Source: DTU032 sp964346175
GTDB lineage: Bacteria; Bacillota; Clostridia; Saccharofermentanales; DTU023
Direction of reading: 5' to 3'
DNA: 64,000 nucleotides
Assembly: GCA_964346175.1 (NCBI GenBank)
Contig: CAYFTG010000001.1
Span: 96,889 to 160,888 of the forward strand
Below, piece after piece: positions 63,970-64,000 of this stretch. The notes below the pieces were generated by a model. The model was not told the DNA's origin, did not search any database, and saw only the letters and a program-made list of their open reading frames with translations. Positions within the stretch are counted from its first letter, which is position 1, and every line of letters begins with the position of its first letter. The position numbers were made by a program, and so were the translations under genes.

Positions 63970-64000
63970 ATGCGCAAAAGGGCTCTAATATTGTTGGCAG
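63970..64000 (+). CDS. Start of a probable exported protein, cut by window end
   Basis: GGGGGAGGA lies six bases before an ATG followed by codons for MRKRALILLA, a basic-then-hydrophobic start typical of a signal peptide. Only ten codons are visible. Confidence 0.5.
   Translation, partial: MRKRALILLA

Noticed and set aside
1..64000. CRISPR arrays, insertion sequences, rRNA operons or prophage genes
   Set aside because: None was seen on either strand. The only tRNA recognised is tRNA-Sec, and the only sizeable direct repeats noticed are the pair flanking the 44-50 kb island.

Overview
The window looks like a chromosomal scaffold from an anaerobic member of the Clostridia (Bacillota), probably a draft or metagenome-derived assembly because it holds one run of exactly 100 N. 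Pointers are AUG/GUG/UUG starts behind GGAGG-type ribosome sites, AddAB-type rather than RecBCD-type recombination genes, an S-box riboswitch before metK, YtrA-type GntR/ABC cassettes, an electron-bifurcating-type formate dehydrogenase locus, and a selenium locus. UGA is an ordinary stop in most genes but is read as selenocysteine in fdhA, and the tRNA-Sec gene lies about 10 kb away. No genus can be fixed from the sequence alone.

Layout. 0-20 kb, mostly minus strand: the 5' part of dnaA, an NAD synthetase with a decayed glutaminase domain, an M24 aminopeptidase, a flavin-binding Nim-like protein, a nucleoside hydrolase, an SDR oxidoreductase, a GntR/ABC cassette with a clear operator, a PatB-type C-S lyase, a DUF1847-amidohydrolase pair, a ferritin-like protein, tandem ZIP metal transporters, enolase, an MFS pump and a ROK glucokinase. 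20-28 kb: addB translationally coupled to a BREX-type PglX methyltransferase that has no other BREX gene beside it. 28-34 kb: the operon NuoE-like, NuoF-like, ferritin-like, fdhA (selenoprotein). 34-38.5 kb: addA, interrupted by the assembly gap and unlinked from addB. 38.6-44.4 kb: the selenium/molybdenum-hydroxylase maturation locus (yedF, DUF3343, cysteine desulfurase-like, tRNA-Sec, CofE-like, yqeB, yqeC-mocA fusion).

44.4-50.5 kb is a separate island bounded by 55-bp direct repeats (52/55 identical). It carries two copies of a module (CTACCC-N5-GGGTAG dyad, degenerate receiver-like protein, lipoprotein) plus further lipoproteins, a small membrane protein and a DUF6935 protein. After it, 50.6-54.1 kb encodes a three-part protein (fatty acyl-AMP ligase, acyl carrier protein, alpha-oxoamine synthase resembling serine palmitoyltransferase).

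54-60.6 kb is a methionine/SAM region. metNIQ is preceded by a leader with a short ORF containing four Met codons in five positions, then an intrinsic terminator, which reads as a peptide attenuator. metK is under an S-box. A second GntR/ABC cassette with its own dyad operator lies between them. The window closes with recD2, a comF-like gene and the first codons of a probable exported protein.

The strongest candidates for something new are the Met-codon attenuator of metNIQ, the addB-pglX coupling, the pseudo-receiver/lipoprotein island, and the ligase-ACP-oxoamine synthase fusion.
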